Shown: piece after piece, positions 1-5,023 of the stretch
Numbering within the stretch: position 1 is the first letter of the stretch
How the letters are laid out: the number at the start of each line of letters is the position of its first letter
NCBI GenBank assembly: GCA_913774725.1
Contig: CAJYIG010000203.1
Coordinates: forward strand, 1-5,746
Length of the DNA stretch: 5,746 nt
Direction: 5' to 3'
Origin: an uncultured Curtobacterium sp.
GTDB lineage: Bacteria; Actinomycetota; Actinomycetes; Actinomycetales; Microbacteriaceae
Translations under genes and position numbers: made by a program
Notes under the pieces: generated by a model
Database searches by the model: none
Seen by the model: the letters and a program-made list of their open reading frames with translations, nothing else
What the model was told of the DNA's origin: nothing

Positions 1-1
1 C

Positions 2-1366
2 GCCCCGCGTGCGCGCGGGCCCCTGCACGGGGACGTCGCGCTCCCCGGCTCGAAGTCCCTCACGAACCGGGAGCTCGTGCTCGCCGCCCTCGCGGACGGC
101 CCGTCGACCATCCGGCTCCCCCTGCACTCCCGCGACTCCGCGCTCATGGTCGCGGCGCTCCGCCAGCTCGGGGTCGGGATCGACGAGGTCGTCCCCGCGG
201 ACGGCGTGGCACCGAACCCCTACGGCCCGGACCTCCGCATCACACCGGCACCGATGCACGGCGACGTCGCCGTGCACTGCGGCCTGGCCGGCACCGTGAT
301 GCGCTTCCTGCCGCCGCTCGCGGCCCTCGCCACCGGCCCGGTGACCGTCGACGGCGACCCCTACGCCCGGAAGCGCCCGATGGGTGCGATCATCCGCGCG
401 CTCGCCGACCTCGGCGTCGACGTGACGGACGACGGCGACGGCGCCATGCCCTTCTCGTTCACCGGCACCGGCGCGGTCCGCGGCGGTCGGCTCGAGATCG
501 ACGCGTCGGCGTCGTCGCAGTTCGTCTCCGGGCTGCTGCTCTCCGCCGCGCGCTTCGACGAGGGCCTGCACCTCACCCACGTCGGCGACCGCCTGCCGAG
601 CCTGCCGCACATCGACATGACCGTCGCGGCGCTCCGCGCGCGCGGGGTCCGGGTGGACCAGCCGTCGATCGGCGAGTGGGTCGTGCACCCGGGCCCGATC
701 GCCGCCCGTGACGTCGTGATCGAGCCCGACCTGTCGAACGCCGCCCCCTTCGCGGCGGCCGCGCTCGTCGCGGGCGGGACCGTGCGGATCCGCACCTGGC
801 CGACCGACACGACGCAGGTGGGTGCCGACCTCGAGACGCTCCTGCCCCTGTGGGGCGCGACCGTCACGCGAGACGGCGACGACCTCGTGTTCGACGGCGG
901 CGTCGGGGTGGCGGGTGGAGCCTCCCTGCCGGGTGTCACCCTCGACCTGACGCGCGGTGGCGAGCTCGCACCGGCGCTCGTCGCGCTGTCGGCCCTGGCC
1001 GACGGTCCGAGCGAGATCACCGGGATCGGCCACCTGCGGGGCCACGAGACGGACCGCCTGGCCGCGTTGGCGGCGGACGTGAACCGGTCGGGAGGCTCGG
1101 TGCAGGAACTCGACGACGGCCTGCGGATCACGCCGGCGCCGCTCCACGGCGGTGGCTGGGCCGCGTACGACGACCACCGGATGGCCACCGCAGGCGCCCT
1201 CGTGGGCCTCGTCGTCGACGGCGTCGCCGTCGACGACGTCGGCTGCACCGCGAAGACGCTGCCGCAGTTCCCCGAGCTCTGGGCGGACCTCGTGGCGACC
1301 GGCCCGGCCCCGGACACCGGCACCGTCACAGACGCTCGTCCGTCCGACGGGAGCGTGACGCCGTGA
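2..1366 (+). CDS. aroA: 3-phosphoshikimate 1-carboxyvinyltransferase (EPSP synthase), 5'-truncated by the window edge
   Basis: This enzyme joins shikimate-3-phosphate and phosphoenolpyruvate to make EPSP, the sixth step of the cytoplasmic shikimate pathway to chorismate and the aromatic amino acids. Frame 2 is open from the first bases, giving 454 visible residues. Seen motifs: LPGSKSLTNRE (residues 14-24, substrate-binding Lys18), GLAGTVMRF (94-102), RKRPM (122-126), SASSQF (168-173), RGGELAP (about residue 319 on), GHETDR, YDDHRMA and KTLPQFPELW near the C-terminus. In the family, the RGGELAP glutamate occupies the place of the E. coli catalytic Asp; actinobacterial AroA proteins often carry Glu there. 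Known homologues begin only some 10-15 residues before the PGSKS motif, so I infer that few codons are missing. The GTG at position 77 is internal, because it lies after the catalytic PGSKS motif. The stop overlaps the rsgA start, so the two genes are probably co-transcribed and translationally coupled. Confidence 0.96.
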   Translation, partial: APRARGPLHGDVALPGSKSLTNRELVLAALADGPSTIRLPLHSRDSALMVAALRQLGVGIDEVVPADGVAPNPYGPDLRITPAPMHGDVAVHCGLAGTVMRFLPPLAALATGPVTVDGDPYARKRPMGAIIRALADLGVDVTDDGDGAMPFSFTGTGAVRGGRLEIDASASSQFVSGLLLSAARFDEGLHLTHVGDRLPSLPHIDMTVAALRARGVRVDQPSIGEWVVHPGPIAARDVVIEPDLSNAAPFAAAALVAGGTVRIRTWPTDTTQVGADLETLLPLWGATVTRDGDDLVFDGGVGVAGGASLPGVTLDLTRGGELAPALVALSALADGPSEITGIGHLRGHETDRLAALAADVNRSGGSVQELDDGLRITPAPLHGGGWAAYDDHRMATAGALVGLVVDGVAVDDVGCTAKTLPQFPELWADLVATGPAPDTGTVTDARPSDGSVTP

Positions 1367-2421
1367 GCTGGTGGGACGACGTCGACGGGGACGCCGGCGA
1401 CGAGGACGAGCCGTACGGGCAGTACGAGTCGAAGGTGCGGATCCGACCGAACCCGAAGGGCAACCGGCCCCGCACGAAGACCCGTCCGAGCTACGACGAC
1501 GCGCCCGTCGGCTGGGTGACGAACGTCGACCGCGGGCGCTTCGGCGTGCTGGTGTCCGCCGGACAGGACGACGAGCGGGTCGTCACCGCGACGAAGGCCC
1601 GCGAGCTCGGCAAGAAGTCGGTCGTCACCGGCGACCGCGTGTCCCTCGCCGGCGACGTCTCGGGCGACGCCGGTTCGCTCGCACGCATCGTCAAGGTCGC
1701 CGAGCGGTCCACCCTGCTGCGGCGGAGCGCCGACGACAGCGACGAGGTCGAGCGCGTCATCGTGGCGAACGCCGACCAGATGCTGATCGTCGTCGCCGCC
1801 GCCGATCCGGAACCACGCCCGCGGCTCATCGACCGGTACCTCGTCGCGGCGTTCGACGCCGGACTCGACCCGGTGCTCTGCATCACGAAGACCGACCTCG
1901 CCGACCCGGCACCGTTCCTCGCGCACTTCGCCTGCCTGGACCTGCGGATCGTCACGAGCCGGTCGGACGACGTGCCCTTCGACGCGCTGCACGAGGTGCT
2001 CGACGACCAGGTCACGGTGACCGTCGGACACTCGGGCGTCGGGAAGTCGACGCTCGTGAACGCCATCACCGGGTCCACCCGCGCCACCGGCGTCGTGAAC
2101 GCGGTGACGGGTCGCGGGCGGCACACCTCGTCGTCGTCGATCGCGCTGCGCGTCCGCGACGGCGGCTGGATCATCGACACCCCGGGCGTGCGGTCGTTCG
2201 GACTCGGCCACGTGCAGCCCGAGAACGTCTTCCGGGCCTTCGCCGCGCACGCCGTCGCGGTGCGCGAGCCCACGGACGGCATCCCGCTGTCCCAGGCGCA
2301 CGACTGGGAGATCGTCGACCGGGTGCACGACGGGGAGCTCGGGCCGACGGGCGTCGAGCGGCTCGACTCCTTCCGCGCGCTGCTCACCGGCATGGGAGCG
2401 GACGACCCCGGCGCGGACTGA
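1363..2421 (+). CDS. rsgA: Small ribosomal subunit biogenesis GTPase RsgA (YjeQ/EngC), zinc-ligand-less variant
   Basis: RsgA is a cytoplasmic GTPase that checks late 30S subunit assembly, using 30S-stimulated GTP hydrolysis. The 352-aa product has an acidic then basic N-terminal tail (1-45), an OB-fold-like region (about 47-120) and a circularly permuted G domain. The motif order is G4 TKTD (175-178), G1 GHSGVGKST (222-230), the RGRHTS segment (251-256) and G3 DTPG (272-275). The C-terminal helical part (about 284-345) ends with GELGPTGVERLDSFRALL, typical of the family. The start chosen is GTG at 1363, overlapping the aroA stop as GTGA, with a GGGAG ribosome-binding site 9 nt upstream; the frame runs further upstream only as an aroA shadow. 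Oddity: the usual CxxxCxH...C zinc knuckle between the G domain and the C-terminal helices is gone. The only cysteines are C173 and C191, both in the G domain. Confidence 0.94.
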   Translation: MSWWDDVDGDAGDEDEPYGQYESKVRIRPNPKGNRPRTKTRPSYDDAPVGWVTNVDRGRFGVLVSAGQDDERVVTATKARELGKKSVVTGDRVSLAGDVSGDAGSLARIVKVAERSTLLRRSADDSDEVERVIVANADQMLIVVAAADPEPRPRLIDRYLVAAFDAGLDPVLCITKTDLADPAPFLAHFACLDLRIVTSRSDDVPFDALHEVLDDQVTVTVGHSGVGKSTLVNAITGSTRATGVVNAVTGRGRHTSSSSIALRVRDGGWIIDTPGVRSFGLGHVQPENVFRAFAAHAVAVREPTDGIPLSQAHDWEIVDRVHDGELGPTGVERLDSFRALLTGMGADDPGAD

Positions 2422-2438
2422 CCGGCGCGGACTGACCG
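2408..2438. repeat. 14-bp tandem duplication across the rsgA stop codon
   Basis: GGCGCGGACTGACC occurs at 2410-2423 and again directly at 2424-2437, and the 14-nt periodicity holds from 2408 to 2438. The first copy contains the rsgA TGA stop (2419-2421). The second copy repeats the same TGA outside the gene, in another frame because 14 is not a multiple of 3. It looks like a recent slippage duplication. It is followed by further short GACCG-rich repetition up to about 2458. Confidence 0.85.
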
Positions 2439-2480
2439 ACCCGACCGGACCGACCGCTCGGCCCCGACGCGCTGCCGTGC

Positions 2481-2555
2481 CCCGCGGTGCCGGCCCGATG
2501 CGCGCGGGCGCTGTCGCGCTGCGGTGACCCGGGGTGCCGGCCCGGTGCGGGCGGG
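2481..2555. repeat. Imperfect 28-bp direct repeat upstream of the membrane-protein gene
   Basis: Positions 2481-2508 and 2528-2555 match at 25 of 28 bases by my count. Both contain the exact core GGTGCCGGCCCG (2486-2497 and 2533-2544). The repeats start 47 bp apart, and the second ends 2 nt before the proposed -10 element at 2558. They could be regulator binding sites or simply the product of local duplication. I recognise no known operator in them. Confidence 0.7.
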
Positions 2556-2557
2556 TG

Positions 2558-2572
2558 TACCGTTGCTCCTCG
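2558..2572 (+). promoter_or_regulatory. Candidate -10 element for leaderless transcription of the membrane-protein gene
   Basis: TACCGT (2558-2563) fits the actinobacterial -10 pattern TANNNT. It lies 8 nt before the GTG at 2572, the distance expected if transcription begins at the start codon. No purine-rich ribosome-binding site precedes this GTG, and no good -35 hexamer is visible. The arrangement closely parallels the one in front of hisN. Confidence 0.5.
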
Positions 2573-3714
2573 TGCCCGAAGTTGCAGAACACAACACAGC
2601 CCGCCCGGAACTGGTCCACCACGGGGACCACGCAGCGCCGCACCCGCAGCGGAGCACCCGTCCGGCGGCACTCGCGGCGACGGTCCTGCGCCCCGAGCAC
2701 CTCGGGCGGACGCTGCGCTCCTTCGGGTCGCACATCCTCGTCCCGCTGTTCCTCGCGGTCGGGATGAGCCTGGCCTACCTCGGCGCCTTCCACGCCCCGA
2801 CCCCGCACGAGCTCCCCGTCGGCATCGTCGGCCAGGGCCCGAGCGCGCAGGTGTTCGCCCAGACGGTCACCGACGGCTCGGACGGCAAGCTGGTGGCGCA
2901 CGTGGTCGGGTCGACGGACGAGGCCGAGCAGCAGGTGCGGGACCGCGACCTCGCCGCCGTGTACGCCCCCGGGACCGACGGCGCGGTGCTCTACGTCTCG
3001 ACGGCCGCGAGCGAGACCACCGCCACCGCGGCGCAGAAGGTCTTCCTGCCGATCGCCTTCGAGCAGCACCTGCCGTTCAGCGTGCACGACGTCGTCCCCA
3101 CCGGCGACGAGGACCCCACCGGCCAGGGGCTCTTCTTCCTGCTCGTCGGTCTGAGCGTCGGCGGGTACGCCTCGGCGATCGCCGTCGCCGCGGCGGCCGC
3201 GAAGCTCCGCGCGCTCTGGACGGTCGTCGTCGGCGCCGTCACGGCCGGGGTCGTCGCCGGCATCGGGATCCTGGTCGCCGGACCGCTCTACGGTGTCATC
3301 CCGGACCACCGGTGGCAGGTCTTCCTGTTCGCGTGGCTGTACGACGCGGTCATCGTGGCCCTCGGCGTCGGTCTGCACCCGCTGCTCGGCCGGTGGACCA
3401 CGCCGATCCTCACGATGCTCTTCGTCATGCTCAACTTCACGAGCTCCGGCGGGATCTTCCAGCCGTCGTTCCAGCCCGGCTTCTTCGCCGCGCTCAACAC
3501 GTTCTGGAGCGGCGCCGCGTGGCTCACCGCCGCGCAGGACCTCGTGTACTTCCCCGGGGCGTCACTGACCCGCTCGGTGGTCGTGCTCGTGCTGTGGCTC
3601 GTCGTCGCGGTGCTGCTCGGCGTCCTCGTGCACGGGCTCGCCGCGCGCCGCACGCGCATCGCCCGGGAACGCGCGGTCTCGCGCTACGAGGAGGAGCAGG
3701 TCGTCGCGGCGTAG
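2572..3714 (+). CDS. Six-helix membrane protein, YhgE/DUF3533 (ABC-2 permease-like) family
   Basis: The substrate and role are unknown. From GTG 2572 the product has 380 aa. A hydrophilic, His-rich N-terminal tail (residues 1-50, with H7, H16, H17, H20 and H24) is followed by TM1 (about 54-73). Next comes an extracytoplasmic domain of about 110 residues (75-185), then five more hydrophobic segments: 186-208, 215-236, 249-268, 277-295 and 336-356. A charged cytoplasmic tail rich in R and E closes the protein. One helix, a large outside domain and a five-helix block form the layout of YhgE/Pip and DUF3533 proteins. The FTSSGGIFQPSF...FF..LN..W stretch (289-312) before a LVYF segment matches how ABC-2-like permeases end their fifth helix and re-entrant loop. 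No ATP-binding partner gene is adjacent. The frame is also open from GTG 2524 and GTG 2545, but the -10 element at 2558 favours 2572. It could instead be an exporter subunit or a cell-surface factor. Confidence 0.85.
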   Translation: MPEVAEHNTARPELVHHGDHAAPHPQRSTRPAALAATVLRPEHLGRTLRSFGSHILVPLFLAVGMSLAYLGAFHAPTPHELPVGIVGQGPSAQVFAQTVTDGSDGKLVAHVVGSTDEAEQQVRDRDLAAVYAPGTDGAVLYVSTAASETTATAAQKVFLPIAFEQHLPFSVHDVVPTGDEDPTGQGLFFLLVGLSVGGYASAIAVAAAAAKLRALWTVVVGAVTAGVVAGIGILVAGPLYGVIPDHRWQVFLFAWLYDAVIVALGVGLHPLLGRWTTPILTMLFVMLNFTSSGGIFQPSFQPGFFAALNTFWSGAAWLTAAQDLVYFPGASLTRSVVVLVLWLVVAVLLGVLVHGLAARRTRIARERAVSRYEEEQVVAA

Positions 3715-3719
3715 GGCGC

Positions 3720-3733
3720 TACCCTGACCTCCG
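3720..3733 (+). promoter_or_regulatory. Candidate -10 element for leaderless transcription of hisN
   Basis: TACCCT (3720-3725) matches TANNNT and lies 7 nt before the GTG start of hisN at 3733. It begins 5 nt after the membrane-protein stop (3712-3714). The stretch before the GTG lacks a Shine-Dalgarno sequence, which fits a leaderless mRNA. hisN may thus be expressed independently of the upstream gene, despite the 18-bp spacing. Confidence 0.55.
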
Positions 3734-4518
3734 TGGACCTCAGCGCCGACCTGGACTTCGCCCGCTCCCTCGCCGACACCGCGGACGCGATCAGCCTCGA
3801 GCGGTTCCGCGCCGCCGACCTGCACGTCACGACGAAGGCCGACAGCACGCACGTCACCGACGCCGACCAGGCGGTGGAACGGGCGCTGCGCCAGCGCCTG
3901 GCGACCGAGCGCCCGGACGACGCGTTCCTCGGCGAGGAGACGACGGCGGACACCGGCGCGGACGCCCTGAGCGAGGGACACCGCCAGTGGGTCGTGGACC
4001 CGATCGACGGCACCGCGAACTACCTGCGCGGCGTGCCGGTCTGGGCGACGCTCATCGCCCTGGCCGTCGACGGCCGCCCGGTGCTCGGGGTGGTCAGCGC
4101 CCCGGCGCTCGGCAAGCGCTGGTGGGCCGCCGAGGGCCTCGGCGCACACTCCACGGACGGTCCCCTGCGCGTCTCCGGTGTCGCGGCACTGTCCGACGCC
4201 AGCCTGAGCTACAACAGCATCCAGCAGTGGGACGAGGACGACCGGCTCGACACCCTCGTCGCGCTGTCGCGAAAGGTCTGGCGCACCCGCGCGTACGGCG
4301 ACATGTGGTCGTACATGCTCGTGGCCGAGGGGGTCCTCGACGTCGCCGGCGAACCCGACCTGAAGCCGTGGGACATCGCGGCCCTCGTGCCGATCGTCGA
4401 GGAGGCCGGTGGTCGCTTCACCTCGCTCGACGGCGACCCGGGCCCGTGGCACGGCAGCGCGCTCGCCACGAACGGCCTCGTGCACGACGCCGTGGTCGAC
4501 GTCATCCGCCGCTCGTAG
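3733..4518 (+). CDS. hisN: Histidinol-phosphatase, inositol monophosphatase family
   Basis: The likely reaction is hydrolysis of L-histidinol phosphate to histidinol, the penultimate stage of histidine synthesis, in the cytoplasm with Mg2+. The 261-aa length is normal for actinobacterial HisN. Metal-binding motifs of the inositol monophosphatase fold are all present: GEE (67-69), motif A WVVDPIDGTANY (86-97, Asp89, Asp92, Thr94) and motif B KPWDIAALVPIVEEAGG (211-227, Asp214). The segment following motif A, LRGVPVWATLIAL (98-110), resembles HisN rather than general inositol monophosphatases, which usually have a histidine/phenylalanine-rich stretch there. The aroA-rsgA-hisN neighbourhood, known from other actinobacteria, supports the same call. 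GTG 3733 was chosen because a -10-like element lies 7 nt upstream and the first residues match the family's usual start. Inositol-1-phosphatase activity is the main alternative. Confidence 0.92.
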   Translation: MDLSADLDFARSLADTADAISLERFRAADLHVTTKADSTHVTDADQAVERALRQRLATERPDDAFLGEETTADTGADALSEGHRQWVVDPIDGTANYLRGVPVWATLIALAVDGRPVLGVVSAPALGKRWWAAEGLGAHSTDGPLRVSGVAALSDASLSYNSIQQWDEDDRLDTLVALSRKVWRTRAYGDMWSYMLVAEGVLDVAGEPDLKPWDIAALVPIVEEAGGRFTSLDGDPGPWHGSALATNGLVHDAVVDVIRRS

Positions 4519-4525
4519 GCGCGCA

Positions 4526-4551
4526 CGCGGTCCGCCCGCTGCCGGACCGCG
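4526..4551 (+). terminator. Candidate terminator hairpin after hisN
   Basis: CGCGGTCCG (4526-4534) pairs perfectly with CGGACCGCG (4543-4551): a 9-bp stem with an 8-nt loop, starting 8 nt after the hisN stop. No proper T-run follows (the downstream sequence is C-rich with scattered T), as is common for actinobacterial terminators. It probably ends the hisN transcript. Confidence 0.55.
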
Positions 4552-4596
4552 CTGTACCCCGCTTGTCCCCTGGACGCGGCCGACACCCCGGCGTCG

Positions 4597-4633
4597 GACC
4601 CCCGGACGGGGGCGGTGACCCCCCGGACTGGGG
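4597..4633. repeat. Two tandem C-run/G-run dyads with shared GGAC centre
   Basis: CCCCC-GGAC-GGGGG (4599-4612) is followed by CCCCCC-GGACT-GGGG (4619-4633). Both are preceded by GA, and they are offset by about 20 bp, close to two helical turns. Each is a short hairpin or inverted repeat. They could be paired operator sites for the downstream regulator's promoter or a second terminator element. I recognise no specific known box. Confidence 0.6.
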
Positions 4634-4715
4634 CCAGGCGAGTCGGACACTCTGCTGACGGTCCTCCCGACGCGTCCGATGGCCGGGTTATCGTGCTGAC
4701 GGCTGATCAGGCGCA

Positions 4716-4734
4716 CCGGGTTCCCTAGACCCGG
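4716..4734. promoter_or_regulatory. Inverted repeat CCGGGT-N7-ACCCGG
   Basis: CCGGGT (4716-4721) and ACCCGG (4729-4734) are perfect inverted arms around TCCCTAG. This lies in the probable promoter or early leader of the regulator gene. A TAGACC hexamer (4726-4731) inside it is a poor -10 candidate. It may be an operator or a weak RNA hairpin. Confidence 0.4.
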
Positions 4735-4777
4735 ACCGTGTCGGGCCAGTCGTCCCTTTACTCGTCCGAAAACCCTG

Positions 4778-4788
4778 ACCCGAGGGGT
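4778..4788. promoter_or_regulatory. Short dyad ACCC-GAG-GGGT overlapping the leader ORF's ribosome-binding site
   Basis: ACCC (4778-4781) and GGGT (4785-4788) are inverted arms with GAG between. The dyad includes the purine run GAGGGG (4782-4787), which would serve as ribosome-binding site for the ATG at 4799, 11 nt further on. Pairing or protein binding here could limit leader translation. Four-base arms are weak evidence on their own. Confidence 0.3.
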
Positions 4789-4795
4789 GGTCCAG

Positions 4796-4811
4796 ACGAT
4801 GACTTCATCGT
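4796..4811. promoter_or_regulatory. 7-2-7 palindrome covering the leader ORF start codon
   Basis: ACGATGA (4796-4802) and TCATCGT (4805-4811) are perfect inverted arms separated by CT. Size and spacing suit a dimeric repressor operator. As RNA it could form a 6-bp stem with an ACTT loop. The ATG of the possible leader ORF (4799-4801) lies inside the left arm, so either kind of binding would affect its translation or transcription. Confidence 0.5.
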
Positions 4812-5020
4812 TCCCAGGCGGAACCGAGTGCACCCTCACTCGTCGTCCGCGCTATCTCACCGACAGCCCTGGCGTGCGCTCCGTCGCCGCCTCGCATCCG
4901 TCCGTCGCCACGGCTCCTGCCCGTGACGCCGTCCGGATCCCGTCCGTCGCCGTGGTCACCCGCCGCGCTGCCGACCGGACGTCCTCCGCAGTCCTCGCCT
5001 CCGGACCCGGAGGCCGGTGA
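4799..5020 (+). CDS. Possible small leader ORF (73 aa) upstream of the LuxR-type regulator
   Basis: I do not recognise this product, and it may not be a gene. The ATG at 4799 has the purine run GAGGGG (4782-4787) 11 nt upstream. The 73 residues are rich in Ser, Ala, Arg and Val, with no cysteines beyond C12, no membrane helix and no known motif. Its third codon positions are G/C in roughly three quarters of codons, clearly below the neighbouring genes, which argues against a long-standing coding role. It ends with TGA (5018-5020), 3 nt before the regulator's ATG and in the same reading frame, and the regulator's ribosome-binding site lies inside its last codons. This layout would suit translational coupling or a regulatory leader peptide. 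The alternative is untranslated 5' leader that is open by chance in GC-rich DNA. Confidence 0.3.
   Translation: MTSSFPGGTECTLTRRPRYLTDSPGVRSVAASHPSVATAPARDAVRIPSVAVVTRRAADRTSSAVLASGPGGR
4881..4951. repeat. Three CCGTCGCC repeats at 21- and 42-bp spacing
   Basis: CCGTCGCC occurs at 4881-4888, 4902-4909 and 4944-4951. The last two extend to the 12-mer CCGTCCGTCGCC (4898-4909 and 4940-4951). Spacings of 21 and 42 bp are multiples of both three and two helical turns. In the leader ORF frame each copy encodes Ser-Val-Ala. It could be a protein-binding array, a coding repeat or chance in biased sequence. Confidence 0.45.
5009..5013 (+). promoter_or_regulatory. Ribosome-binding site of the LuxR-type regulator gene
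   Basis: GGAGG lies 10 nt before the ATG at 5024. It decides the start codon, because the in-frame TGA at 5018-5020 excludes any start further upstream. The site lies within the end of the possible leader ORF. Confidence 0.7.
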
Positions 5021-5023
5021 GTC

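Larger units (their letters stand above)
4519..5023. other. 505-bp intergenic / leader region between hisN and the regulator gene
   Basis: No established gene lies here. Seen, in order: a GC-rich hairpin after hisN; two adjacent C-run/G-run dyads; a 9-bp repeat TGCTGACGG (4653-4661 and 4694-4702); a possible -10 TATCGT (4689-4694) without a convincing -35; the palindrome CTGATCAG (4703-4710); two further short dyads; a less GC-rich patch (about 4745-4815); and a possible 73-codon ORF running to 3 nt before the regulator start. The density of dyads suggests a regulated promoter and a long 5' leader, but the transcription start cannot be fixed from sequence. Confidence 0.7.

Noticed and set aside
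850..1362. Upstream extension of the rsgA frame
   Set aside because: The translation before 1363 is Arg-rich and lies inside aroA. GTG 1363 has a ribosome-binding site and the usual stop/start overlap.
2524..2571. Earlier GTG starts (2524, 2545) for the membrane protein
   Set aside because: Neither has a ribosome-binding site, and both lie before the likely -10 element at 2558, so a transcript starting there would not include them. The added residues overlap the direct repeat.
361..3378. A 1005-codon open frame on the minus strand
   Set aside because: It is antisense to aroA, rsgA and the membrane gene, which have clear family motifs. Its translation is low-complexity Arg/Gly/Asp/Val sequence with no recognisable domain, as expected for shadow frames in GC-rich DNA.
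2487..4658. A 723-codon open frame on the plus strand overlapping the membrane protein and hisN
   Set aside because: The product is an Arg/Gly/Pro/Ala-rich shadow without motifs, while the other frames encode recognisable proteins across the same span.
4689..4694. TATCGT as a firm promoter -10 for the regulator
   Set aside because: It fits TANNNT, but no acceptable -35 lies 16-19 nt upstream and other weak hexamers exist nearby, so I mention it only as a possibility.
4738..4926. A 62-codon plus-strand ORF starting with GTG in the leader
   Set aside because: It has no ribosome-binding site, less biased codon use and an Arg/Ser-rich product. The frame starting at 4799 has the better start signal.
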